Assembly (NCBI GenBank): GCA_009760855.2
Contig: WPIO01000145.1
Span: forward strand, 25,001 to 89,000
Length of the DNA stretch: 64,000 bases
Direction of reading: 5' to 3'
Source of the DNA: Cristatella mucedo
Lineage: Eukaryota; Bryozoa; Phylactolaemata; Cristatellidae
Shown: one piece after another, positions 54,188 through 64,000 of the stretch
Position numbering within the stretch: the stretch's first letter is position 1
Layout: each line of letters starts with the position of its first letter
Position numbers and translations under genes: made by a program
The notes under the pieces: model-generated
Database searches by the model: none
The model's input: the letters and a program-made list of their open reading frames with translations, nothing else
What the model was told of the DNA's origin: nothing

Positions 54188-57100
54188 CTATACGACACAA
54201 TTAACCTTAAAGCCAATAAATTTTGACTACCTCGAGTTGCCTTTCAAGCTATGCAGCTTAACATTACCATCGTTATGTGCAGTACGTTGCTGGTTAGTCC
54301 AGGAAGAAAAATCTATGCAGCAGGGCTCCTGGAATTTAGTCAAGCCTTCTTGACAGAAGCTGTATTGTCGAAGCACTTGCATGAGCATGTCCGGTCTAAC
54401 TAAGGGATTCAAAAAAATTAACGTTTTGAGTACTAAGGCTCTGACACAATTTTCATTAACAATCGCTTCATGCTGATACACCACTTTCTTACATCCTGAC
54501 TGAAACTTCTTTCTTGTAAATGTAAATCATCTTACACAAATTTTCACACAAAAAACAAGGCATTCTTATTTACAAATGCAGCCATCGTGATCAGCCATAC
54601 CCCAGGTCTATAGCTGGATTAATCTGCTAGCAATCTACAGAATGCTGCAACTAAGAATCTTGGTGGGATTTTCAAAAGGCTTTGCAATATTTCAGTCATT
54701 CCTCAGACACCAGGGTGGTCAACCGACATATTGATGACGGCCAGAAATCAAGGCGGATATTTGATAGAGGTCCGGGCCTTTTCTGTGTGCCGCACGATGA
54801 ACATTCAAGAACCCCGATTGTCACGCTAAAGCTTCCTAAAATATAGCATTTACTTTTCATCATAACTACAAGTAGTGATATTTCAATGTGAGCAATTACT
54901 ATAATCAAAATAAGCTACCTTGGATGGCTATCACAAATACCGTTGTCTTGCTATCGACACTTTCATATCTGTTACTTCCGCAGTAGCAAATGTCTCCATA
55001 GCTAGCCGCATAAAACCATTTACTTTCAAATAAAATTCCTCTTAATGTTCAAGTAATCGCTTTCTACTCAACAATGCCACACATTTCAGATGCGTAGTCA
55101 CCGAGGTTTTACCTTTCTAATGCCTCTCCGCTGCCATATAAAAAGAATATTTGCTAGCTGGTACTCTCCAGTGGTATCCATTTGGTCATGAGGAGGATTG
55201 ACTTACGGTGAATTTTCTTGTCACAATTTATGCAAAAAGTGCCACAGGGTACACGCCGGACATAAGAATTGGCACAGCAGCTGAAGCACTTCGGCAAGTT
55301 AACACTGGCAACTCCCATCGAAGCTTCTTCAAATCTAGCAGTCCTCAACGACGACCAGCTGTCATCCTGTAGCTGCTCGTCATGCTCTGGCTGGGAGAGA
55401 AGGGCGTTCTTATTCATTTGTGCTTCCAAAGCATTTTTAATCCGAGATATATCTATATCAATACAGGTAACGTCGGTTAATTGGCCAGTAAGGCACTGTC
55501 TATGCAATGTACCACATTTTAATTTAGCTTAACTGTCCGTAGTTCCTCAATACCTTAAACATCTGTATTGGCATTTCCATTGATTCCAGGTAACCTGCCG
55601 GCTAAAACGTCAGCTAGAAATGCAAACCCGGAATTTCCCTAACGAAATTTTCTACCTTACAACCTCGGATTGAAGATCATAAACAACTTCACTAAAATCT
55701 GGATTACGTTGGCTGACCCACACACATCCAAAGTTCAGCATCCAATTTTAATGTACCTTCACACGTTGCACCAGCATCTAAGGTTGTATGTAAATCCTCT
55801 TGATGATCGATGCAATCTGACCACGATCAAATTACTTTGTGATACTTTCCTCAGCATGGCATTATACGTGCTCACGTGGAAGCCGCATTCGTTGTGCGTG
55901 CGAGCCGAGAGATCATGCGAACAAAACAGTTGCATATTACCTGCAGAAAAAAAACAAATTGCTTTCTAAGTTCAGCGTGGGCATGCCAACATTATGTCAG
56001 TTTCGACCCACACGAGAGGAAAAATATTGAAACCAACGCAAATTATCTGCAACATGCGCCTTTGCACTCATACCTGTCTTTTTTCTTGATGACGGCGGTA
56101 GTGAGCTAGCCGTCCCAAAAAGTGCTTGGTATTTTTTATGATACTTATCAGCAACTTCATTCAATTTTTCATGGCTTCTTCTTTAGCTAAAACATTCATT
56201 CCAGCACCACGTTTCGAACGGAGTGTTTTACATGCATGCAGAGAGGCGCTAAGCATGAGGCCTAAGCACGAGCTTCAAAGCATGAACTTTTTTTTTGTTT
56301 ACGAGCTTCTATCTTCTCCTTGTCCAGCTTTTGGTACTTCTGATTTCGTGTTTCCGCTTTTAAACGGAATTCTTTTTACGAGTTGCTCAAATTTGGTGAC
56401 GGCTTCCTCTATAAAATAGGGCTCCCAGAGATTAAACCGATATGGCACTGTCTGGAATTAGTGGTCCGAAGCGGCAAAAGTTAGCACAACTAAGTACACC
56501 GTAATCGTATTCTCATTTTAATAAACGTGACTGCTGGCTAAATATCCAACCATTGCAAAATTTACGAAGATCAAATTGATAATTACAGCCTCAATCAAAA
56601 AATTCTAGGCCACGAATGCGCATTGGCCTACTACCACGGCTGCGAGGCAGCATGACCTCTTCCTACTAGGTTGACTTGCCTGCGATAAAAACGGATATTA
56701 GAAACTTAGGCATCACAGATGCAATGTACCAGTCTCTGTAATAACGAAAATGTGTTTTCCTGGCTCTATGAAATCGAGACGGAGTTACATATTCACGCAG
56801 GTTGCCCGACAACCCTCAGTATTGCACGGGTGCGGGTTGCGGTGTCCGGAAGAATGTCTTCACACCAGACGTCAGGCCAGACGTCGGAAAAATCGGCATA
56901 CGGTAACAACAAGCGAAGCAACACTCTGACCTTTACTGTGTTCCGCTTCCGCTGCCTTTCCTTCTCGCTCTCTTTCTCATCGAGTAGGACGGCGAACGTT
57001 TTAGCACCGTTTTGCAACTGTATTCTGCAGTTTCGTCGAATAAGAAACCAACAATGTCCTTTTCTTGAGATGATTATCTGCCTTACAGACCTACTATATA

Positions 57101-57599
57101 GTAATTATCACAGTGAAAAAATGTGTTTCTGTTGTTATACTTACAGCAACGGTCAACCTTTTTTATATGAGCACAGTCTGCACAGAAAGTGGTCTTGTCT
57201 GGCCATGAACACTGTGTTCATAGCCACCTCGGAACACAGTGTTTGTAGGAGGACGGCGTATTAGCTGCGCCTGCGGCTTCTGCTGTAATTAGCCAAGCAT
57301 CTGACACTAATGCACATGATTCACCTGTGGCCAATAGTTAAGCCATTGAATCAGCGAAGCGTCGGGCCACTAATGCAGATTGTGTTTCGTGTCGTCTGCT
57401 GCAATTGATCGACCTCTCATATACGTGCCCGTTGAGAGAAATAAAGGAGTCTCGTTTACTGTGCGCATTCGCCCTCTGTGTGTCCATGAGGCTTCCACTT
57501 GAACAGCCGCCGCTAGAGATACCGTCACAAAACAGCCCGAATTACCAAAATATCTCACAAACCTTGCCGAACTACTTCTACTTCGCATTGGCTAATCCT
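54188..57599. other. Mostly unassigned, possibly host, sequence
   Basis: Mixed composition without satellites. Apart from the possible exon at 55207-55495, no open frame looked like a protein family. Confidence 0.35.
55207..55495 (-). CDS. Possible exon with a cysteine-rich (KDZ- or B-box-like) motif
   Basis: An open minus-strand stretch contains KCFSCCANSYVRRVPCGTFC, then INCDKKIH. This C..C...C....C..C....H pattern recalls the N-terminal zinc motif of KDZ-type transposases or a B-box. It ends at a consensus splice donor (C|GTAAGT at 55201-55206), and a TAG acceptor-like site lies near 55496. Neighbouring exons were not found. It could be a host gene exon or a transposon fragment. Confidence 0.3.
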
Positions 57600-57880
57600 T
57601 ATGCCGGGACCACGTTCGCGCACACAAACAAAACAAAAAAAAACACACAAAATGTGAGCCGGGTGCGATACGACCGTATTCGGTGGCGTCCACCAAATCC
57701 TCCTACCGCTGTATCGTCCTGTCCCTCAGTCGCCGGTGAACAGCCCGCCCTCCTTCCTCGCTTTCAGAGAAACTAGTCTGGCAACTACCGGAAACGGCGT
57801 CTAGACGGAACCGAAGACAAAAGAAGGACTCCTCGCGAGCGTCGCCCTATCCTTATATAACTAGGCGGGACAATGGGGTT
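57600..57880. repeat. Dispersed repeat, copy 1
   Basis: Shares ordered blocks with 62290-62600: ATGCCG.GACCACGT, GCGATACGACCGT.TTCGG, CCACC.AATCCTCCTA, GAACAGCCCGCCCTCC and GACAATGGGG. It may be the LTR or untranslated end of an unidentified retroelement. Confidence 0.6.
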
Positions 57881-58249
57881 GACAAGCGAGCCAATATCAA
57901 TCGCCTCATGATCCTACTACGACCTTCCTCTTCCTCTTGCTCACAGCTCAAGAACGCAGGTGCTATTCAGCCACCTCTCTCGTTCTCACGTCCTAGAGGA
58001 CGCATGTGCTTTTCGGCCACCTTTCTCGTTCTCACGGAAACCCGTCCAGCAACTCGAGAACTGCTGGCGGCGGCAGCGACTTTGAGCAAATGTTGCCAAA
58101 TTCTTAAAATGATAGCCGGGACTATAGGATTGACAGCCCAGCAACCTCAGATCACTCACCTCAGATCGGCTGAAGGCTGACGGCTGCGTCATGTGGCTCG
58201 AGGCTCTAGTACAGAGGTGCCTCCTGCTGATTAGTTCTTGTGCGCCCTA
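57881..58249. other. Unassigned sequence
   Basis: No gene recognised. An internal duplication of CTCTCGTTCTCACG/TTTCTCGTTCTCACG (57980 and 58021) suggests a short tandem repeat. Confidence 0.3.
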
Positions 58250-59525
58250 AAATAATAATAATAATAATAATAATAATGCACTTGATAAAGCGCCATCGGA
58301 GAACTAAATCTCTTTCTAGGCGCTTTACATTTGCTGCAAAGGGAAATGCAATTGAATGGTGAGTAATACCATGCTTGATAAACAAACAACATGAATAACA
58401 TGGTTAGGGGTAGCATGGTTAGGGGTAACATGCACAGGGTCAGCATGCAAATGTGGTTAGTGGCCATATGCACAGTGTCAGCACGCATAAGCACATCAAG
58501 GACGAATCACAGGGACCCACTAAATGCTATCCTAAATCGGAGTGTTTTTAAGTTCTTTTTAAATGTGGTCAAGTCGGGGAATGTTTTGACGCAGGTCGGG
58601 AGATAGTTCCAGGCTTTGGGAGCATACGAACTAAATGCACGGCCTCCAAAGGATTCGAGGCTTGTACGAGGTATTGGTAGACTGTTGGATTCCGAAAAGC
58701 GGGTGGTACGATACTTGGCCTGGTGGGGGAGTAGATCTGAGAGATAAGCTGGAGCCAAAGAATGAAGTAAGTTAGTTAGTTAGTAAGTTAGTTTTATTAT
58801 CGCTTAGTTTTATAAAAATTTGCTGCCATCCATGTGCCGATGTCATCAATGCATGCAGCAAGTGAGTTGAGAGAAATTGAGGTGCTCGAAGGCTAGGTGG
58901 GATCAAAGCAAAGGTACAACTGAATGTCATCCGCATAGAAGTGAAAGCCTAGATTGTGCTAGGCAATCACATCAGCAAGAGGGAGAGTATAAACCGTAAA
59001 AAGAACCGGACGTAGCACGGAGCCCTGAGTTACCCCACATTTCAGAGGTACCTCGGATGATCTTTGTCCATTCACGTCAATACTCTCGTGTCTCCCACTG
59101 AGATAGGGCCTGAACCATTGCAGATCAGTGCCAGTGATGCCCAGACGAGATGAGAGGCGCTCTTGAAGGACTTTGTGATCGATGGTATCAAAAGCTGCCT
59201 AAAGATCGAGCACAACAAGCAGAGACACTCTACCCATGTCTGCATTCCTAAGTAGGTCGTTGTATACCCTATGCAATGCTGACTCTGTGGAGTGATTAGT
59301 TCTAAAGCTAGACTGGAACTTACTAGCAAGGTTTTAAGTTTCGATATATGACTTCAGCTGGTCCGCCATAACCCGTTCCAGTGTCTTTGATAGGATAAGG
59401 TAGAAGGGAGACTGGGCGGTAGTTGCTCAAGTTCTCTTGGTCTAGTGTCGCTTTCTTGAGAAGTGGCCTGACTACAGCTTTTTTGAAAGGTGCTGGGAAA
59501 TGACCTGAGGCTGTTAAAAGACTGA
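58250..59525 (-). mobile_element. CR1/L2-like LINE fragment (minus strand)
   Basis: The (TAA)n tail at 58250-58277 marks the 3' end. 58507-58758 encodes MAPAYLSDLLPHQAKYR and SYAPKAWNYLPTCVK, the same family as 45380-46328. Further left of the tail, 58860-59520 reads as the reverse transcriptase: FHFYADDIQLYL at ~58930, GITGTDLQWFRPYLSGR at ~59110, and [20 protein letters not shown] at ~59450. The part between RT and C-terminus (58765-58860) is missing or replaced by a GTTA repeat. The 5' end is cut at the AT microsatellite. Confidence 0.8.
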
Positions 59526-59544
59526 GTTAGGCCGGTGCTGTGCT

Positions 59545-59696
59545 ACATATACATATATATATATATATATATTTATATTAATTATTTATATTCATATTTA
59601 TATATGCATGTGTGTGTGTGCATGTATATATATATATATATAGAGAGAGAGAGATTCGTGTATATATATATATATATATATATACACGAATCTCTT

Positions 59697-59728
<32 letters not shown>

Positions 59729-59790
59729 CATGCACACACATGTATATATAAATATATATGTGTGAGTGTGTGTGTATGTATATATCCAAG
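59545..59790. repeat. TA-rich microsatellite cluster
   Basis: Several (TA)n runs mixed with TGTG and GAGA words. Tyr/Ile and His/Thr frames across it are repeat artefacts. Confidence 0.9.
59650..59695. repeat. Perfect 46-bp palindrome around (TA)n
   Basis: AGAGATTCGTG at the left pairs with CACGAATCTCT at the right, with an alternating TA core between. Every base from 59650 to 59695 is self-complementary, so the site can extrude as a cruciform. Confidence 0.9.
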
Positions 59791-60229
59791 CCCAACTTAT
59801 GTTTTAATCAACACTGGCGAAAATTACTTTTTGGGTTCCGCTGAGTTCGCGGCCTATTAACTGCATAAACTAGTTATTTAAAACCAGTAATATCTATTTT
59901 CTATTCAATGGTAAATAATAGAGCTCATAGACTTTACCCTTGCCATGTCGCTGACGTTTTATTTGAGATAAGTAGGAACTCACCGCCAGGGCCATTAGAG
60001 TGATCTCCCCAACCCCAAAAGTAGAAAGTCGCTTCGGGGTTAACATGACAAACCCGCTACGGCAAATCGCAAAGGAATATCCTGAAATAACTGCAAGTCT
60101 TTTAGGTACCTCAGGGCTTGGTTATTTAGGGTGCAGAGGCTCTAAGCGGTAAGCTGTGCTCGACGGGTTCATCAAATTACCCCAGTCCACCGAAATGCAC
60201 TCGAATTAGGCTAACATCGACCAGACCTA
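59791..60229. other. Unassigned sequence
   Basis: No frame or repeat recognised. Confidence 0.3.
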
Positions 60230-61195
60230 AGCATTGCCAAGCCCAAATTTTTCACTGACTTTGTTGTACATGTTCAAATTAATCTGTCCACCAAATTTAA
60301 TTTCGCTGCTTGAGTCCGCACGTATGCAAATGAGCTTCGACGCCGAACGCTTGTACCACAATCCGTCGCAATCCATTCTAGTTCCCGTCAAATCCACCAC
60401 AAATCAGCGGCGCACCGTTTCAAAACGTTTGGAATATCTAACTCCGCTACGCGCACAATATACCCGGAAAGTTTCGAGAGATTCTGCTCATGCATTCTTA
60501 CGAAGTCCACTAAAATAAGATGGCGATGGCCCAGGCCAATACAGCAATCCACCGAAATCCACTCCATTCCACCTCATAACGTAAGAAATCCGGTTCGCAA
60601 AGCTCCTTTTTTGATTGCATACTACAGTAAACTCTGCAAAAATTGCACTTGCAAAAAATTTTACTTGCATTAGCATGGTCGTTAAAGTGCAATGTGCTGC
60701 AATCGACTGCAGTAGCCCGGGCCAATACCACAATCCACTTCAATCCACCGAATACACAGCACAAAAAATCGAAAAACATTCCACCGAGCTCCAGTTTTTA
60801 TTGCATATTAAAGTACACGATGCTGCGTGCACAACCACGTAAAATAGAAAAATCTGTGCATCTTCACACTATGGCAATGGCGGCAACCGTCTGAAATGAC
60901 CAGGAACATTACCGAAATTCACTGTAAATCGTCCTCAAATCGCCATCGCAAAGACATTGCATATAGATCTGAACTCAGTTCAAAGTGCATCCACAAAATT
61001 TCGCTCCATTGTGCGCACGCATTGTCATGCAATACATTGCAATCGACTGCAACGTCCCGGTCCCTTACCGAAATCCACCTCAATCCGCAGCAATACGCCG
61101 CACAGTATGTACTGACAGTGTGTGCGCCATGAGTGAGCGTTATGTGGTAGGACAATTACAAATTCAAACGGCCGATTTCCAGCAAATTTGAAACT
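60230..61195 (-). repeat. Satellite C (degenerate), minus orientation
   Basis: Words such as GCAATCGACTGCA, CCCGGGCCAATACC and CCACCTCAATCC recur at roughly 160-200-base intervals. The stretch 60985-61090 is a near reverse complement of 63830-63958. Weak tandem structure. Confidence 0.5.
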
Positions 61196-61600
61196 GGTTG
61201 TCGTTAGAAGCCGGGCTATTGCCATCGATTGCCGTGAATTGCCCTCGGTTGTGCCTTGACAATTGTTTATAAGGATGTGGCTGCACTTTTTATGCAGTGC
61301 AGTGTAATAAGCAAGAAGCGTTTGAGCTTCTCTCAGCCACTATCGGTTCACCTGTAGCTGACCGTTAGGGATTGGCAATTTCCTTGGGCCATTGCCGTCG
61401 ATTGCCGTGCGTTGCCGTCTATTAAACACGCGCAATGGGTGACAATAATTCTCGCGATCAGTTACATGTTACGTGGAATGAGAGTTGCAGTTTATAGCAG
61501 CCAATCATGTCAATTTTTCAGGGATTTCGCTATTCGCCCCTACCATTGCTGTGGATTGCCGTGCATTGCTGACAGTTATGTAACGCCGAAGGCTCGGCGG
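61196..61600 (+). repeat. Satellite C, plus orientation
   Basis: The motif GGGC(C/T)ATTGCC followed by TCGATTGCCGTG recurs at 61205, 61390 and 61540, now on the plus strand. The orientation therefore switches near 61195. Confidence 0.45.
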
Positions 61601-61869
61601 GGTAAGCTTGACCTGCCGCTTACCTAGCGGCGTAGCCTATCGCCTAATGCCGTTCGGTGCGCGCCTACGCGCAATAAGCTGGCCGCCACGAAACGAGCGT
61701 TTCTGGCGCTGACCTGCTTACCGTTACTAAAGGGGGTCGTGAGTCCGCGGCGTGAATTGGAAAGCGAGACACACAGATTGGGGATTTTACTGAACTTTAT
61801 TCGCAAGCGCACAAAGTCGCTGCGCGTCTAGTTCAGCTTTATCTTCACACTCCTCGCACGTTCTCAACT

Positions 61870-62265
61870 GCACCAACACTCTTGCGGAGGGAATACTCCT
61901 CCACACTAAGCGCGACCCGGACCCTAAACCCTAACCGGTGAACTAGGAATCCGTTCCTGCCTGTGCCGAGGGAATACCCCAAACACGCCAACTTAAAACA
62001 CTCTTGCGGAGGGAATACTCCTCCGCACTGAAGCGCGTACCGGAGTCTAAACCCTGACCGGTGAACTAGAACTCGGTTTCCACCAGTGCGGCCGGAATAC
62101 TCCACACACGCCAACTCATGCACTCCTGCGGAGGAAATACGTCTTCACACTGGGGCTACTTACGTGTATAATGGGAAACGACCCAAATAGACGGAGCCCG
62201 AACCAGAGTCTAAACCCTGACCGGTGAACTAGAACTCGGTTTCCAACAGTGCGACAGGAATATTC
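61870..62265. repeat. ~125-bp tandem repeat, about three copies
   Basis: Blocks CTTGCGGAGGGAATACTCC, AAACCCTGACCGGTGAACTA, GTTTCC and ACACGCCAACT repeat from 61875, 62000 and 62120 (the last is interrupted near 62160-62205). The array leads directly into the dispersed repeat copy at 62290. Confidence 0.75.
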
Positions 62266-62289
62266 CACACACGCCAACTACGCCTAGCT

Positions 62290-62600
62290 CGCACCGGCAG
62301 ACCCCTATGCCGAGACCACGTGCTAGCGCGCACACACAGAACACGAAAGAACACAAAATGCCAGCTCGGGCGCGATACGACCGTGTTCGGTGGAGTCCAC
62401 CGAATCCTCCTAGCACTGTCTCCTCCTGTTCCGTCAATCGCCGGCGAACAGCCCGCCCTCCTCCCTCGCTTCCAGAGAAAACGAGTCCGACGGCGGAGCC
62501 GGACCAAAGACAGAAGACCACAGACAAAAAGACCCAGAGCGAGCGTCGCTCGACTCTTAAATACTTGGCTGAGACAATGGGGCAAGAGCTTAGTGGTATT
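62290..62600. repeat. Dispersed repeat, copy 2
   Basis: Partner of 57600-57880. Here it is preceded by the 125-bp tandem repeat, which is absent before the other copy. Confidence 0.6.
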
Positions 62601-63009
62601 GGGCCCGACACCATGGCCCATTACTGTAAGGAACTAATACCGGCACTAGGCCACTGGAATGTCCCCTCTGTCCAGCTTGAATGGCGAATGGGTTCCAGAC
62701 GATTCTTTCTTGGACCGAGTGAAGGCGGAGGTTGACAGGCTAGCCAACATCAATCAGCAGCTTCCGCGGGTATCGGACCAATTCTAAAGGCCGAATCGCC
62801 ACCGCCGGTCTCAGCTTCCTGGCTTGCTCTTAAGCTCTTGCTCTCTAACCGCGCTGACGCTCCTCTCTGGCTCACTGCTCCAGGACAAAGGAATTCTAGC
62901 TCGCCTCCGAACAGCTCTTGTTCGCGCTAAAATTCAGCCAAGGCCAGCAAAGTGCTACAGTTAGCTAGCAAAGCATCGTAAAAACTCCACGGTTTTACTT
63001 TGGACGCAG
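62601..63009. other. Unassigned sequence
   Basis: Nothing recognised apart from a short block (GGCTAGCCAACATCAATC at ~62738) similar to 57885-57902, a continuation of the dispersed repeat. Confidence 0.3.
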
Positions 63010-64000
63010 CGGAATGTTATATGCAATGAAAATTGGGGCTTCGAGCTGTCAATTACTCGTCAATTTGCCATGAATTGGAGTATTGGCCCAGGCCATTGCT
63101 GCCGATCGCCATTCATCGCTCGAGATCGCACGTGGGCGATTGGTTGAAGGTGAATGTTACGTGGAATGAGAATGGAGATTGGTGCAGCCCATTTCTCATC
63201 GATCTGCCACGAATTACTGCATTAATCCCTGTCGTTGCTATCGATTGCCGTGTATTGTTGACAATTAACGTGCAAAATAGTTTGAAATTCTTAAGAAATT
63301 TACTTTTAGCACAAAGAAATGTGAAATGCGATGACAATGGGCACTTCGTGCAGACAGTTGGTAGTGGATTGCTGCTTCGAGCCAAGCCGTTGCCATAGAT
63401 TTTCATGCATTGCCCGAGATTGTTCGAGCGCAATTGCTTAAGGTGATATGTTTGACTTTAACTAGTGTGCTTTGCAACATGAATTAACAATTGGAGCATT
63501 AAGAAACCAATTTCAGGGCTTTTTGCTTCAGATTGATGTAGATTGCCGTATTGGCCCGCGCCATTGCAGTCAATTGCAGTGCTTTGCTGCCGAATGGTCA
63601 AGGCGCTGTGGTGAAATTGTGCGATCACACAATAACCAAAAATTGGAGCAACATGGAATCTCAGGTTAAGAATTTAGAAACCTGGAATCGTAGAATTATA
63701 GCTTTAAGTGTACTGCAGTTCATCGCTGCCGAATGGTCGAGGCAATTGCAGTGAAGTTATGCAAATACACAATAACCGAGGAGTAAAGCAGCTTGCAATC
63801 ATAATTTGAGCTTCTAGTATACGTGTTCTGGTGGCTGTGCGGCGGCGTATTGCTGCGAATTGAGGTAGATTGCGGTAAGGGACCGGGACGTTGCAGTCGA
63901 TTGCAATGTATTGCATGACAATTTGTGTGCACAATGGAGCGAAATTTTGTGGATGCACTTTGAATTGAGTCCAGATCTATATGCAATGTCTTTGCGATGG
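63010..64000 (+). repeat. Satellite C, plus orientation, to window end
   Basis: Units with GGCCATTGC, CGATTGCCGTG, TTGCTGCCGAATGGTC and TTGCAGTCGATTGCA at about 63090, 63225, 63385, 63560, 63720 and 63890. Continues past the window. Confidence 0.5.

Noticed and set aside
56719..57264. 181-codon plus-strand ORF
   Set aside because: No family resemblance, no repeated or conserved pattern, and a competing frame on the other strand. Not supported as a gene.
59535..59860. Tyr/Ile-rich ORFs
   Set aside because: Translation of (TA)n and (TG)n runs.
61915..61945. Interstitial telomere (CCCTAAACCCTAACC)
   Set aside because: Only two telomere-like units inside a 125-bp tandem repeat whose other copies read AAACCCTGACC.

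Overview
The window looks like repeat-dense nuclear DNA of an invertebrate animal, probably aquatic. It holds several eukaryote-only mobile elements (hAT transposon, CR1/L2-like LINEs, an R2-like LINE, a gypsy-like LTR fragment), kilobase-scale satellites, and two old copies of a Polinton/Maverick (adintovirus-like) virus-transposon. No intact host gene could be recognised, and the species cannot be named from the sequence.

Positions 1-9547 and 37816-50636 are two diverged, opposite-facing copies of the same AT-rich element. Their DNA polymerase ends point at each other across about 28 kb of repeats. From the polymerase outwards both copies carry: protein-primed family B DNA polymerase (PolB), a small basic ORF, an acidic Ser/Glu protein, a family of small MD(V/I) proteins, two helical hypothetical proteins, a convergent cluster of three tail-fibre-like genes, a membrane protein, a gene slot, a conserved unknown protein, a zinc-ribbon plus adenain-like protease, and an FtsK/HerA-type packaging ATPase. 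Copy 2 continues into a coiled-coil protein and a minor-capsid-like protein. The slot holds a parvovirus-type phospholipase A2-like gene in copy 2 and an HNH-AP2 endonuclease in copy 1. Both copies are decayed by stops and frameshifts, but several ORFs are still whole. No integrase or major capsid gene is visible. Almost every gene start carries a TATAG-type motif within about 15 bases of the ATG.

9645-9816 is a large hairpin at the PolB end of copy 1. 9820-11030 is a 5' fragment of an LTR retroelement. 11030-24545 is an array of a ~130-bp satellite (A) broken by insertions, including an R2-like LINE (17625-20640) that itself contains a nested LINE inside its reverse transcriptase catalytic box. 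24546-37812 is a pyrimidine tract, a ~260-bp satellite (B) and an 8.1-kb purine tract, arranged with inverted symmetry.

Copy 2 has a LINE inserted at 45380-46328 and is ended by a 3.5-kb hAT transposon (50644-54187) with matching 14-bp inverted ends. 54188-64000 holds mostly unassigned sequence, another LINE of the same CR1/L2-like family, an AT-rich perfect palindrome, a third degenerate satellite (C), a ~125-bp tandem repeat and a dispersed repeat pair.
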